DNA from: Alitta virens | Taxonomy: Eukaryota > Annelida > Polychaeta > Phyllodocida > Nereididae | DNA: 64,000 nucleotides | NCBI GenBank assembly: GCA_932294295.1 | Contig: OW028583.1 | Location: forward strand, 2,232,501 to 2,296,500 | Direction of reading: 5' to 3' | Part shown: piece by piece, positions 12,201 through 21,924 of the stretch | Layout of the letters: every line of letters starts with the position of its first letter | Numbering within the stretch: position 1 is the first letter of the stretch | Notes under the pieces: model-generated | Told to the model about the DNA's origin: nothing | The model's input: the letters and a program-made list of their open reading frames with translations, nothing else | Database searches by the model: none | Made by a program: the position numbers and the translations under genes

Positions 12201-13621
12201 AATTATTTTGTCTAGAATTAGGTAAGATACATTTGGTAATTATTTTGTTTAGCATTAGGTAAGACACATTTGGTAATTATTTTGTTTAGCATTAGGGAAG
12301 ATACATTAGTTAATTATTTTGTTTAGAATTAGGTAAGATACATTTGTTAATTATTTTGTCTAGAATTAGGTAAGACACATTTGGTAATTATTTTGTTTAG
12401 AATTAGGTCAGACACATTTGGTAATTATTTTGTTTAGAATTAGGTAAGACACATTTGTTAATTATTTTGTCTAGAATTAGGTAAGATACATTTGGTAATT
12501 ATTTTGTTTAGCATTAGGTAAGACACATTTGGTAATTATTTTGTTTAGAATTAGGTCAGACACATTTGGTAATTATTTTGTTTAGCATTAGGTAAGACAC
12601 ATTTGGTAATTATTTTGTTTAGCATTAGGGAAGATACATTAGTTAATTATTTTGTTTAGAATTAGGTAAGATACATTTGTTAATTATTTTGTCTAGAATT
12701 AGGTAAGACACATTTGGTAATTATTTTGTTTAGAATTAGGTAAGACACATTTGGTAATTATTTTGTTTAGAATTAGGTAAGACACATTTGTTAATTATTT
12801 TGTCTAGAATTAGGTAAGATACATTTGGTAATTATTTTGTTTAGAATTAGGTAAGATACATTTGTTAATTATTTTGTCTAGAATTAGGTCAGACACATTT
12901 GGTAATTATTTTGTTTAGCATTAGGTAAGACACATTTGGTAATTATTTTGTTTAGCATTAGGTAAGACACATTTGGTAATTATTTTGTTTAGCATTAGGT
13001 AAGACACATTTGGTAATTATTTTGTTTAGCATTAGGGAAGATACATTAGTTAATTATTTTGTTTAGAATTAGGTAAGATACATTTGTTAATTATTTTGTC
13101 TAGAATTAGGTAAGACACATTTGTTAATTATTTTGTCTAGAATTAGGTAAGACACATTTGTTAATTATTTTGTCTAGAATTAGGTAAGACACATTTGTTA
13201 ATTATTTTGTCTAGAATTAGGTAAGATACATTTGGTATTTGGCGACAACACTAGGTACAAAAAAAGAAAGAAGGAAACAAGTAAAAACGAAGCAGAAATT
13301 TAGAGGGCGGTAAAAATATTTGTAGACAAATGTGTGACTCACCTAAAGGATATAATGTTTGTTTAGAGGCAAAGATAATGATGAACTGAGCGGTTTACCT
13401 AATGATATAATGATTGTTTAAAGACACACGTAATGATGAACTGAGCGGATGATAGCAATAATTGAAGGAATTAATATTTTATTTATTTTGCAGGACATTC
13501 TGCCAGTGACGACAAATATAGCAACAATAAATATCAACACTACACCCTGACCGGAACCAAAGGGAATCGTCACCATGGCGACCATCTTTCTATTCCTACA
13601 GATGCGGGCTATTACTACTAA
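9261..13621 (+). CDS. Gene B: small secreted Tyr/His/Gly-rich protein (three exons, 134 aa)
   Basis: Exons 9261-9400, 10702-10838 and 13494-13621, with donors GTGAGT (9401) and GTAAGA (10839) and acceptors TTTTTAG (to 10701) and TTTTGCAG (to 13493). All three join in frame to TAA at 13619-13621. Residues 1-18 (MNSCIILLFVAFIAFVKA) are a signal peptide. The mature part is rich in Tyr, His, Gly, Asn and Asp, has no cysteine, and ends in Tyr-Tyr-Tyr. The exon-2 part includes KKNPKKVFLYADEGYY and a GDEIGYAGNG stretch. No known domain is recognised. AATAAA lies at 13899-13904, so the transposon at 13637-13823 is in the 3' UTR. Intron 1 ends in one repeat array and intron 2 is mostly a 37-bp minisatellite. 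A matrix or adhesive role is inferred from composition and neighbours only. Confidence 0.82.
10040..10700 (+). repeat. Complex tandem array ending at the gene B exon 2 acceptor
   Basis: The block AATCCTCACTAAAATTTTCT, followed by CACCAGGTCAAAGT and CGCTCCGCTCGAGTGACAA, recurs about six times. It alternates with GAAAATGCATTACCTCA and GGTGTGTGGTTTATTCTTA. The last copy of GTGTGTGGTTTATTTTTAG is the real 3' splice site of exon 2, so earlier units carry degenerate copies of that acceptor region. Confidence 0.8.
10985..11092. mobile_element. Foldback MITE, GCATTCCAAATTGGG family, in gene B intron 2
   Basis: Starts CCCAGATAGCGTTCCTAAT and ends GAATGCTATCTGGGA, with GACGTCGGCG in the interior. It is related to the copy at 5844-5947 and interrupts the first degenerate units of the 37-bp array. 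Confidence 0.65.
11095..13236 (+). repeat. 37-bp minisatellite with a splice-donor-like motif in gene B intron 2
   Basis: About 57 units of 37 bp, core TTAGGTAAGACACATTTG then GTAATTATTTTGT. The variant GCATTAGGGAAGAT occurs at 11257, 11331, 11442, 12030, 12289, 12622 and 13029. Apart from one 4-bp-deleted unit, the spacings are exact multiples of 37. The core matches the real exon 2 donor (GGGTAAGACACATTTGGTA at 10838), and the first degenerate copies begin right after it. Confidence 0.93.
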
Positions 13622-13636
13622 TCAAAAAAATTACAC

Positions 13637-13823
13637 ACTGGCGGATTTAGCCCTGGCTCTATCGGGGGGGGGGGGGGCAAAATCCAGCCATGAGTCTACG
13701 GGGTGGCCAAAATCATAACTTTAACATGCCCTGAATAATTTAATAGTCAAATTTTGCACATTAAGGCTTGTGGGGGAAGGGGGGGGCATGGCCCCAATGC
13801 CCCCCTCCCTGGATCCGCCAATG
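13637..13823. mobile_element. MITE with CACTGGCGGAT termini in the gene B 3' UTR
   Basis: The left end CACTGGCGGATTTAGCCC and right end GGATCCGCCAATG are inverted repeats; a run of 14 G (13664-13677) and C-rich tracts lie inside. It falls between the gene B stop and its AATAAA at 13899. Confidence 0.7.
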
Positions 13824-13904
13824 TTATTACACACCTTTAATTTTTAAATGACATTACCATATTGCAAGAAGTGTGGGTTATTTTGACATCTACCTTTTAA
13901 TAAA

Positions 13905-14592
13905 ATATTGCAATTTATTCATATTATTTTAAATCACTGATTGTTGACTGGTAACACTATTGTTAAAGAAGAAATGTTGCTAATTTATCATCTACATTGT
14001 ATGGACACCTAGGGAGTATTTAATGAAATTAATTGGATTACAACTCCACCTGGTGATATTATAGTTTGATGGATTGTAATATTTAAACAATAACCCCCCC
14101 CCCCATGTAAATAAGGAAAAAAAGTTAGACTTTATTCACCCTTGTAAAATATTGAGAACGACAAGGAAATTTTTTAAAACTGTTGAATAAGATCTTATTG
14201 GTATAATTGGAAAATAATAACTTTTATAGATTACATGTTGTTAATTGTATACTGAATAGAATAATTCGGAAAGATATCAATCATTTTATTAAGTTTTATT
14301 TCATGGGACTTAATAACATTGACAGAAATCGCTGGCGACATATATATACACCAAGTAATACTAGTTGAATTGTTATTTATTGTTATATATTGTCAGTATT
14401 GATACTATTCTGATTATCGTGTAACTGTAAATATGAAATAAAATTTATCATATTAACAAAAGAAAAGATTTTGTATATCTCTGTTATGATGAAAACTACT
14501 GCCCAATTTAATGATCCTTACACAAGGGGCCGACAATGGGCCGACAAGGGGCCGACAGTACAGAACTCTTGGCCAACATTGAGCCTATACAA
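13905..14592. other. Gene-free interval after gene B
   Basis: AT-rich and non-coding. A CCGACAAGGGGCCGACA duplication near 14525-14560 resembles the interior of the GCATTCCAAATTGGG element family. Nothing else is supported. Confidence 0.5.
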
Positions 14593-14974
14593 TGTGTGCT
14601 GTCACCTAACAGCCCAGCGACCTAATTTGGACATTCTTTGCTAGCTAACCTAGTTAAACAAAGTGATTGGTTAAACTATGTAGCCGATAGGCTGACTATA
14701 GGCTTAAGAAATATACTCTTAAAAATACAAGAGAAATTGATTCATATTTTTTAAGTTTCTAAAGGCAATTTTTCTGAGTTGCCTGCTTGTCAGAACAGAA
14801 TTGCTCAAACTCAGCACATGAACATCTAGTTATTCTGTAATTTCCTTGTTAGACATTTAATATCATCAGCCAGCCTATAGACTATAAGAGAAATTGATTA
14901 ATTTACTTTAGATTAGTGAACGAGCAAAATATGTGCATAATCAGGTCTCTGGATTATAAGGTGACTACACACAG
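14593..14974. mobile_element. Inverted-repeat transposon remnant, CAGCCCAGCGACCTAAT family, second copy
   Basis: The left end CTAACAGCCCAGCGACCTAA is paired with a degraded right end (CATAATCAGGTCTCTGG). Interior landmarks GAGTTGCCTGCTTGTCAGAA and AGAGAAATTGATTAATTTAC match 7221-7590 in inverse order, because the element is itself an inverted repeat. Confidence 0.7.
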
Positions 14975-15017
14975 CGCATATGCTGCACGTTAGCCCACTC
15001 TTAAGTATTAGTTCTTA

Positions 15018-15832
15018 AGTATTAGACACCGAAGGTGGAGGGATATAAGCCACAAAAATGTTAGTCAACTCCCGAATATGAGGGATATAACTATCTTATA
15101 CTCCATTAGGCATATTTACTAATTTGGTTGATGACTGTTTTGTTTTACTACCTTTATTATGCAAGACAAGTCCATTTTGCACTCAGGAGGGAGTTAACTA
15201 ACATTTTTGTTGGTTATATCTGACACCTAAGGTGGAGGGATATAAGCCAAAATGTTAGTTAACTCCCGACTATGAGGGATATAACTATCTTATACTCCAT
15301 TAGGCATATTTACTAATTTGTTTGTTGACTGTTTTGTTTTACTACCTTTATTATGCAAGACAAGTCCATTTTGCACTCAGGAGGGAGTTAACTAACATTT
15401 TTGTTGGTTATATCTGACACCTAAGGTGGAGGGATATAAGCAACAAAAATGTTAGTTAACTCCCGACTATGAGGGATATAACTAACTTATACTCCATTAG
15501 GCATATTTACTAATTTGTTTGTTGACTGTTTTGTTTTACTACCTTTATTATGCAAGACAAGTCCATTTTGCACTCAGGAGGGAGTTAACTAACATTTTTG
15601 TTGGTTATATCTGACACCTAAGGTGGAGGGATATAAGCAACAAAAATGTTAGTTAACTCCCGACTATGAGGGATATAACTAACTTATACTCCATTAGGCA
15701 TATTTACTAATTTGTTTGATTGTTGTTGTTTTTTAATCCCTTCATTACGCAAAACAAATTCAGCTTGCACTCAGGAGGGAGTTAACTAACATTTCCATTG
15801 GTTATTGCCTGCTCAGAACAATAGGAAAACAG
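15018..15832. repeat. Four tandem copies of a 194-197 bp foldback unit
   Basis: GACACC(T/G)AAGGTGGAG recurs at 15025, 15222, 15416 and 15613. Each unit holds GTTAGTTAACTCCCGACTAT and, further on, GAGGGAGTTAACTAACA, so it folds on itself. The last unit ends with CTGCTCAGAACAATAGG, which is also the terminus of the dispersed single copies at 31482-31735 and 32155-32425. Confidence 0.85.
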
Positions 15833-16480
15833 TTTGGGGTTTGGGGATCACTGAGACTCTGTACCTTCAAATCTAGAAAATGCTAAGCTCTGACAGCATG
15901 TGAATTTCATTTAAATGGACAAAGTTTCGGTGTTTCCTATATCTCAGCATCAATAGTGCGAAGGTGCACCAGCATCATCAATGATTCACCATCCCTCTCC
16001 CAACCCATCATATTCATTAATACTAACATTACATTAGTGATTGTACAGGTCTATATATATCTGCAATGTCATTACTAAAAGGTCTTAAAATTATTATGGT
16101 TTGAATTTTTGTTTATTAACTAGGGTGTGGCCCTTGATAGCGGCATAATTTCTGCCTTAGAGAACTACTCCCAAATGTACATATTTTAATATGTGATATT
16201 TCAGATTAATTGTTCTGAGTTCTGAGTTCTTAGTGGAGTATAAGAGTAGGTTAATGTAAAAAATTACTCCATTATCAACATCATGGTTGACAATCATGGA
16301 CATGGGTACCAAGATGATGATCAGGTTCAGATTCATTCATTTTATTTCACATCATAAAATATATACTATAAATTTAATTTTCGAAACATTTTGTACATAA
16401 TGTGAGGAGACCCCACTGAGAAGGTATCCCTTCGCTATCGTGGGGCCACCTATAGGGATTAAAGATTCATAAAATATTTT
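15833..16480. other. Gene-free interval
   Basis: No gene is recognised. The right end (about 16340-16470) reads on the minus strand like the 3' UTR of the retroelement fragment described next. Nothing else is supported. Confidence 0.4.
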
Positions 16481-16978
16481 TTATACTATTTCAAATTAAC
16501 AAAACAAAAATATAAACAGTGCTCATCAATGATGACATATGCGAAAGGTATGTTATGAATATTGTGACACTAATGTCGTAATGAGGGTTTGACCTTGAAC
16601 AAATATAACAATTCGGAATATCACAATGTTCGCTATATGTTGCAATCATACTAAATTTAATATACCTCTTAAAACCATCTTGACTATGTGTATGTAGTTT
16701 TTCCTTATAGTTGAAAGACATGTTATTCAAATTATTTATGTACCTATACTTATACTTTGCTTGGCAAATTCATGATTAACTAATGGCAATCTAAATCTAT
16801 GTACTTGTCTTGTTTCATAATTATGATGCTCAGTTGGTGATAATGGCAGAAGATCAATAAAATATTTTGGGAGAATGTGATTTATATGTTTATAACAGAA
16901 TTTAAGGTCATGATCAACAAAGAGTACAAAATCTACTACTATTGAGAGTAAATGTTTCCTCTGTTGAAGAAACCACAA
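16481..16978 (-). pseudogene. Degenerate 3' end of a CR1/L2-like LINE reverse-transcriptase ORF
   Basis: Minus-strand translation over 16736-16978 contains a segment with HHNYETRQ, then RLPLVNHEFAKQSISIG. This is like the short C-terminal region after the reverse-transcriptase domain of many CR1/L2/Jockey-type non-LTR retrotransposons (HxYxTR, then a K-x-S-I/F-x-x-x-G block). The reading frame breaks near 16735 and continues in another frame over 16491-16730 (NNMSFNYKEKL and following). Only this C-terminal piece is left, with no catalytic domain, so it is a dead fragment. The assignment rests on motif resemblance alone. Confidence 0.45.
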
Positions 16979-17740
16979 TGGCGGAGAGTGTTTAATGCCT
17001 ATAAAACATACAACTGTTAATTGATAATATAATATTGTTTATGGTAATCGGTGCTAGAAACTGTTATTTTGAAATTATAAACTTGGTGTTAGGGAAAGTA
17101 GATCTTTAGATGTCAGTATATGACATCCAGTATTAAATGCTTTCCACTGTGATTAACTAGTGCCGGAAGTGGATATAGTTAGCGTATTTTAAATACGTTA
17201 TGTAACTTTTTGTTTTTTGTATTATTTTATTATGTATTATTGCATTGTGTATCCTTTGTGCTTGATATATGACAAATGGGTCAATACTGACTCTATATAG
17301 TCAATCAATTTTATCTATCTATCTATCTATCTACATTTACATTTTTACCTTCCAACTTTCTGAACATGGAAACGCTGTAAATAAACGATCAAAGTTCTAA
17401 CAGCTAAAAAAGCCATTAAACGCCATGAGTTAACTGTATACTAACAGTCAACCTTAGTGAAACAACAACCATGAATGAATTTTATGACACTATCATTCGT
17501 CCCTAATAACTGGTTTATGTAATGTTGCAAAGTGTGCTAGCAGGTAATTGTTACAACAGGTAATTACTACAACTCATATTTCATAGTAAGTACTGATGAA
17601 CTAAACTCAAAGAATTTCAAAGCATTTTTGATAGGAGACGTGTCAAAATGCTCGTTTTTCCTGATTCTCCATGTCTCTTATTTACTCTTCCTTTTTTGTG
17701 GCACTGAGTGAAGTCAGTATAGAGAGCATATTTTAATTTT
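16979..17740. other. Gene-free interval with a probable retroposon tail
   Basis: At about 17195-17338 a sequence with GACAAATGGGTCAATACTGA ends in a (CTAT)n run, another likely non-LTR 3' tail. No coding region is seen. Confidence 0.4.
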
Positions 17741-17759
17741 TGATTGGGAAAAATGGGAC

Positions 17760-18175
17760 GCAGCAAAAGTTACATTATACATCAAATACATTTGCTAGTA
17801 GTAGTATGCTGCCCAGCAAATAAACTATGAAGAAAATATTGGTTGACTGGGCAACAAACCCCTCGCTGCTCATTGATTTCCAAAGAAATTGTGACTGGGC
17901 AGGAAGACACTGCAATCGTTCTACATCAAATGCATTTGCAAGTAGAAGTGTGCTGTCCAAAGAATAAAGCATGAAGGAAATGTTGGTTCCATCAGCAGAG
18001 AGGACTCTTCACCAAGCAGATCGCCAGCTGCATCAGCTATAGGGACAGATCATTTTTCACTGGGCAACCTGACACTGCATGCATTCTACATCGAATGCAC
18101 TTTCAGGTAGAAGTGTGCTTCCCAGTGAATGAAGTATGAAGAAATATTGGTTGACTAAGAGACAAGCTTCCTTCT
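17760..18175 (+). repeat. Three diverged copies of a roughly 165-bp repeat
   Basis: Each copy contains CTACATC(A/G)AATGCA, AGTAGAAGTGTGCT, CAG(T/C)(G/A)AATAAA-like and ATTGGTTGACTGGGCA blocks. The same family occurs in inverse orientation at about 20930-21245, with a fragment near 31935-31985. Confidence 0.7.
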
Positions 18176-18275
18176 GTATAGTCAAAATATCTATTAAAGC
18201 ATAAATAAAGAATTCTCCTGGCTGTCTATGGTATTTTTTAATATATACTTCATGACTTTTGGCAAGTTCGATATA

Positions 18276-18483
18276 CAGTTAGTTTCATTGAAAATGGCCA
18301 GTCAAATTTAACCTAGCCAAAGATGTTATAGCTGGCTACTCAAAATTGGATCTAAAAGTACATATTTGTAATATATTAGATTAATTACATTTGCCAGTGT
18401 TAACATTTTCTGGTGATAAATGTAAGCCGAATGTACAGTTCGCTACAGACAGCTAGAGTCAACCGTTTTTATGAAATTAACTG
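18276..18483 (+). mobile_element. Tc1/mariner-like MITE (CAGTTAGTTTCAT), copy a
   Basis: Left terminus CAGTTAGTTTCAT and right terminus ATGAAATTAACTG, flanked by TA on both sides. CAGT termini with a TA target duplication are the Tc1/mariner signature. Other copies lie at 22241-22511, 26599-26966, 27993-28574 and 34190-35087. No transposase is present. Confidence 0.85.
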
Positions 18484-18485
18484 TA

Positions 18486-18844
18486 GGTCTAGTTGAGAGT
18501 GAAGCACCTAAGGCTCTGGTTGTACATAGCTACACAGCTCTTGAAATTGAGTATAGAAATTATGACCAAAAATGTGAAGCGTTTAACGTGCGGGTTTTGC
18601 ACTCATTTCAATGTCAAACACAAAGAGATCTACACGTAATGCGGACTACTTTTTAGCCTCGGTCTCATTCAACATCCGCTCCTTACATCATTACTGCATT
18701 TAAAAGGTCATAAACATGTCAAGTGTGAGGTAACATTGCATTTTATTACAAAGTCATGCGCAATCGCCTTCCTAATTGTTTCAGGCTGTGAGCTAGACAG
18801 GATCATCGAGTAGTAGTCTATGTTCATGGAAATTAACAATTAAG
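18486..18844. other. Upstream region of gene C
   Basis: No gene. A TTTAAAAG motif at 18699-18706, about 140 bp before the gene C start, is the only TATA-like candidate. Support is weak. Confidence 0.3.
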
Positions 18845-20322
18845 ATGAAGTCAGGAATATTACAATGGTGCCTTTTGGTGTCTCTGTTTTCTATAGCTTT
18901 AGGAGGAACCTTCATGTAAGTATAAGTCAATTTTCTTTTTTTGAAGAAGTTCAGTTATGAAGTTAATGTCAGTATCTATTAGAAGAGGGTAGGGCTGAGT
19001 ATAGGACCTATTTAGCCATGGAAAGGTCATTTTAAATTGTCATATGCTTTGACAGTATGGATACACTTCCTCTAATTGAATATTTTGAAGAGTTATAATA
19101 GGATATAATAACAAAGTTCGGTTGGAAAATACAGCTTTTGTTATGATGAAGAAATTAACAACTGAACATGCTTATTAGTTGCCACATTATTTATTGGAAG
19201 TAACTCAAACACACCACAATGCAAACCTAAAACAATCCATGAGAGCTAAATTCAATCACAATACAACATTTTTTTGTCAACCTTGACAAAGCTCATGAAC
19301 TATACAGAAGCATCGTAAGGACATTAAGGAAAGGTCTTCCAAATTTTTTGTGTACTTATATATAGTTGGGCAGCTTCATATATATTTCAATCCAGACTTG
19401 ACCATTTAATGGATGTTTGAAGTGAGCAAATGTAAAAGCTGACACTAAAATCTGACTCTAAGGAGTTGATATAATTTGCGCATCACTAAGAAAACTTGCT
19501 GTCCGAAAAAGGTCAGTAGCAACGCCTTCGCACTGTTCTTCGCGTCTTTTGATGAATCGCCATGTCTGATTGGCTGAAATGTTGTGAAATAAATTTTTTT
19601 TTATTCCGTGCTTCGACCACTTATATATTTGTATACAAGTCATTATACACAAAGACAAAACATTTTTGGTCATTGCATGGAAGTGGTCGAAGCACGAATG
19701 TGATTTTAAGCTAAAGTTTTCTTAGTTAGTGCGCATGAAAGAACTACTTTTGTGTGTCAATAAACTTTGGGAAAAAGGAACTTTTATAAACAGATCCTAT
19801 GATTTATGAATTGACCAAATTTTTTTTCTCTTTTAAATCAGCCACGACGTGTTTGATTCTCTCAGACACAAGACCTCTGATCAGCTGGGAATATACGAAG
19901 AATCGAGCTATGGTTTCGGCCTCCAGCAAAGTCCTTATGGGTTAGAAGGATACGGTCGTAACACTGGTAAGACAAACGAGAAAAACCTGAAAAGCAGTAA
20001 GGGATATGGGGATGGCTATGGCAGTAAGAATTACGACAGTAAGAGATATGTAAACGACCATAAAAACAAAGGAACGAAGAAGGACAGTTACGGCGAGAAA
20101 CAAGATGACGGTTATGGATATGGGTACAGTGATTACGGTAAAGGATATGGAGATGGTTACGGTAAAGGAAATGGAGATGGATATGGAGATAGTTATGGTG
20201 AAGGATATGGTGATTACGGTAAAGGATCCGGCCATAGCGGGCTTGGCCATGGTGTTCTCTTCGCCTCTTATCATAAACCGATTGCAAAATTCATTCATGT
20301 GATACCAAAGCATCAGCATTAA
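18845..20322 (+). CDS. Gene C: secreted Gly/Tyr-rich repeat protein (two exons, 183 aa)
   Basis: Exons 18845-18915 (71 nt) and 19842-20322 are joined through a GTAAGT donor and an AAATCAG acceptor with a phase-2 split codon; the frame ends at TAA 20320-20322. Residues 1-20 (MKSGILQWCLLVSLFSIALG) are a signal peptide. The next segment, SDQLGIYEES at about 36-45, matches the gene D segment DSAGIYEET, so C and D are probably paralogues. From about residue 60 to 150 the chain is YGDGYGKG-like repeats with Lys, Asp, Ser and Asn; the C-terminus is His/Lys/Pro-rich. An AATAAA lies at 20333-20338, unusually close to the stop, so a later signal may be used. Such Gly/Tyr-rich secreted chains are found in cuticle, shell-matrix and adhesive proteins; no specific function can be assigned. 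Confidence 0.82.
19478..19735. mobile_element. MITE with CACTAAGAAAACTT termini in gene C intron
   Basis: The left end GCGCATCACTAAGAAAACTT is mirrored by AAGTTTTCTTAGTTAGTGCGC-type sequence at the right end. The interior carries GTGGTCGAAGCACG and GAACAGTGCGAAGGCGTTGC (minus strand). A related element lies at 59423-59668. Confidence 0.7.
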
Positions 20323-20338
20323 TTAAAGGTGAAATAAA

Positions 20339-20929
20339 TGCAACTGAATTATAAATGATTTGTTTGCAATAGTATTTTTTATAAAATGTAGAAATTAATA
20401 TCTAAATTCAGGTTTTTTTTTAAGCTTGACATCTTTTAAAAATCTTGATTATGTCATGAAACATTCCATTGTTGGTAGACACACAACTTGTCTGATTTAC
20501 ATTGTGAAATGACATTGTTTTTAATTAAAATTAATACCATCCATTGACTTTGTTATGATTTTGCTACTTTTTGGATTGTCTACAAGCTTCTGACAGCTTT
20601 CATCATTCTGTTGTAGGAATTTAACCCTGTGGTTGATCTGGCTTGGTGCAGGCTCACAAAGTCTACCGTCGCAATTTTTCAATAATACCGTTATGTAATT
20701 TAACTTTCCAAATATGTAATCCCTACATGTATTAACCTATGAAATCAACATTAATGTGTTCATGAATTTTGGCTGTATAGTTGACATTAAAATCACTCAA
20801 AATGCACTCACGGTCTCTTTGTTGACTCTGTTCAAGCCTTAGAAGATGTGAATCATAGCGATCACAGGGATGATTATTTCTGGGAAGCCGAATGATACAT
20901 AAATGTATCTTTAACACTTTTACTGGGCG
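20339..20929. other. Gene-free interval after gene C
   Basis: AT-rich 3' flank. No gene, RNA or clear repeat is recognised. Confidence 0.5.
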
Positions 20930-21245
20930 ACAATTTGACTGCCCAGTCAAAGGTTCTTGCCGCCTATTCAACCAACATTTTCTTTGTGGTTTATTCCCTG
21001 GGCAGCACACTTCTACTCGCAAATCCAATTGATGTAGAATGATTGCAGTGTCGCATCCTGCCCAGTCACAATTTCTTTGGAAATTGATCATTTTTTATTT
21101 ATCTAGTCTCCTGATGAGCAGCGAGGAGTTTGTGTTTCGGAGTCCACCAATATTTTTTTCATAGTTTTTTCCCTTGGCGGCATACTTTTACTTGCAAATG
21201 CATTCGATGTAGAATGTTCGCAATGTTACATGTCACCCAACTGAA
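20930..21245 (-). repeat. Dispersed repeat related to 17760-18175, inverse orientation
   Basis: Reads on the minus strand with the same blocks as 17760-18175 (CCCTGGGCAGCACACTTCTA and TGACTGGGC-type segments). About two diverged copies. The open frame over it is not a gene. Confidence 0.65.
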
Positions 21246-21439
21246 AAATCTTTAATAATATGCCATATTCTGAAACACTTTATCCACTGTTGTTAATGAA
21301 GAAAGAACGAATGAAGGAATTCACATGAGGCAGATGGATCAATGGATCACAATAGAAAGCATGCAAAATCAATCGGTTTCGGATCCGTGTTGTTGCTCGA
21401 CGATGGCAGTATCCGCATGACATTGACTTCAAAATGCTA

Positions 21440-21556
21440 TCTGAGATAGACAGATAGATAAATAGATTGATAGACAGGTAGATAGATAGATGGATAGATG
21501 GATAGATAGAAAGATAGATAGATAGATAGATAGAAAGATAGAAAGATAGATAGTGA
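21440..21556. repeat. (GATA)n microsatellite
   Basis: Imperfect GATA/GATG tetranucleotide run. Its minus-strand translation gives artefactual YLSI repeats. Other runs of the same unit occur at 35720-35833 and 56200-56225. Confidence 0.9.
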
Positions 21557-21877
21557 AAACTGTAAGAAATAAAAGGAAACAACAAAAGGTACCAAGAAAA
21601 GAAAGAAAGAAAACAAATGTGGAATGTGGAATGCAAGTCCAAGAAAGAGAACAACAAAGAAATTCACATTCCTAAGAGTAATCACATTAACCATTGTCAT
21701 AATCAATTAATACCATTCTCACAGTTGAAGACTGTCATTAAATCATGGTGAGCAGGTCTGCACGTCTGAACCATTAGTAAGAGACTGCCCCGACTCCACT
21801 GTGCATGTGTAATTTATCCACTCCTTAAGATGAGTCTTGCATAGTAATTAGGTCAGAGGTGAGTCACTTAGCTTATT

Positions 21878-21883
21878 ATAATG
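21878..21883 (+). promoter_or_regulatory. Candidate TATA box of gene D
   Basis: TATAAT at 21878, 47 bp before the gene D ATG, leaving room for a start site near 21905. Inferred from spacing only. Confidence 0.35.
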
Positions 21884-21924
21884 TTATCATTGAGACATTA
21901 GACTGACTTGGAACAGCATCAAAG

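Noticed and set aside
11095..13236. CRISPR-like array
   Set aside because: Units are contiguous 37-bp repeats without unique spacers, inside an intron of a eukaryotic gene.
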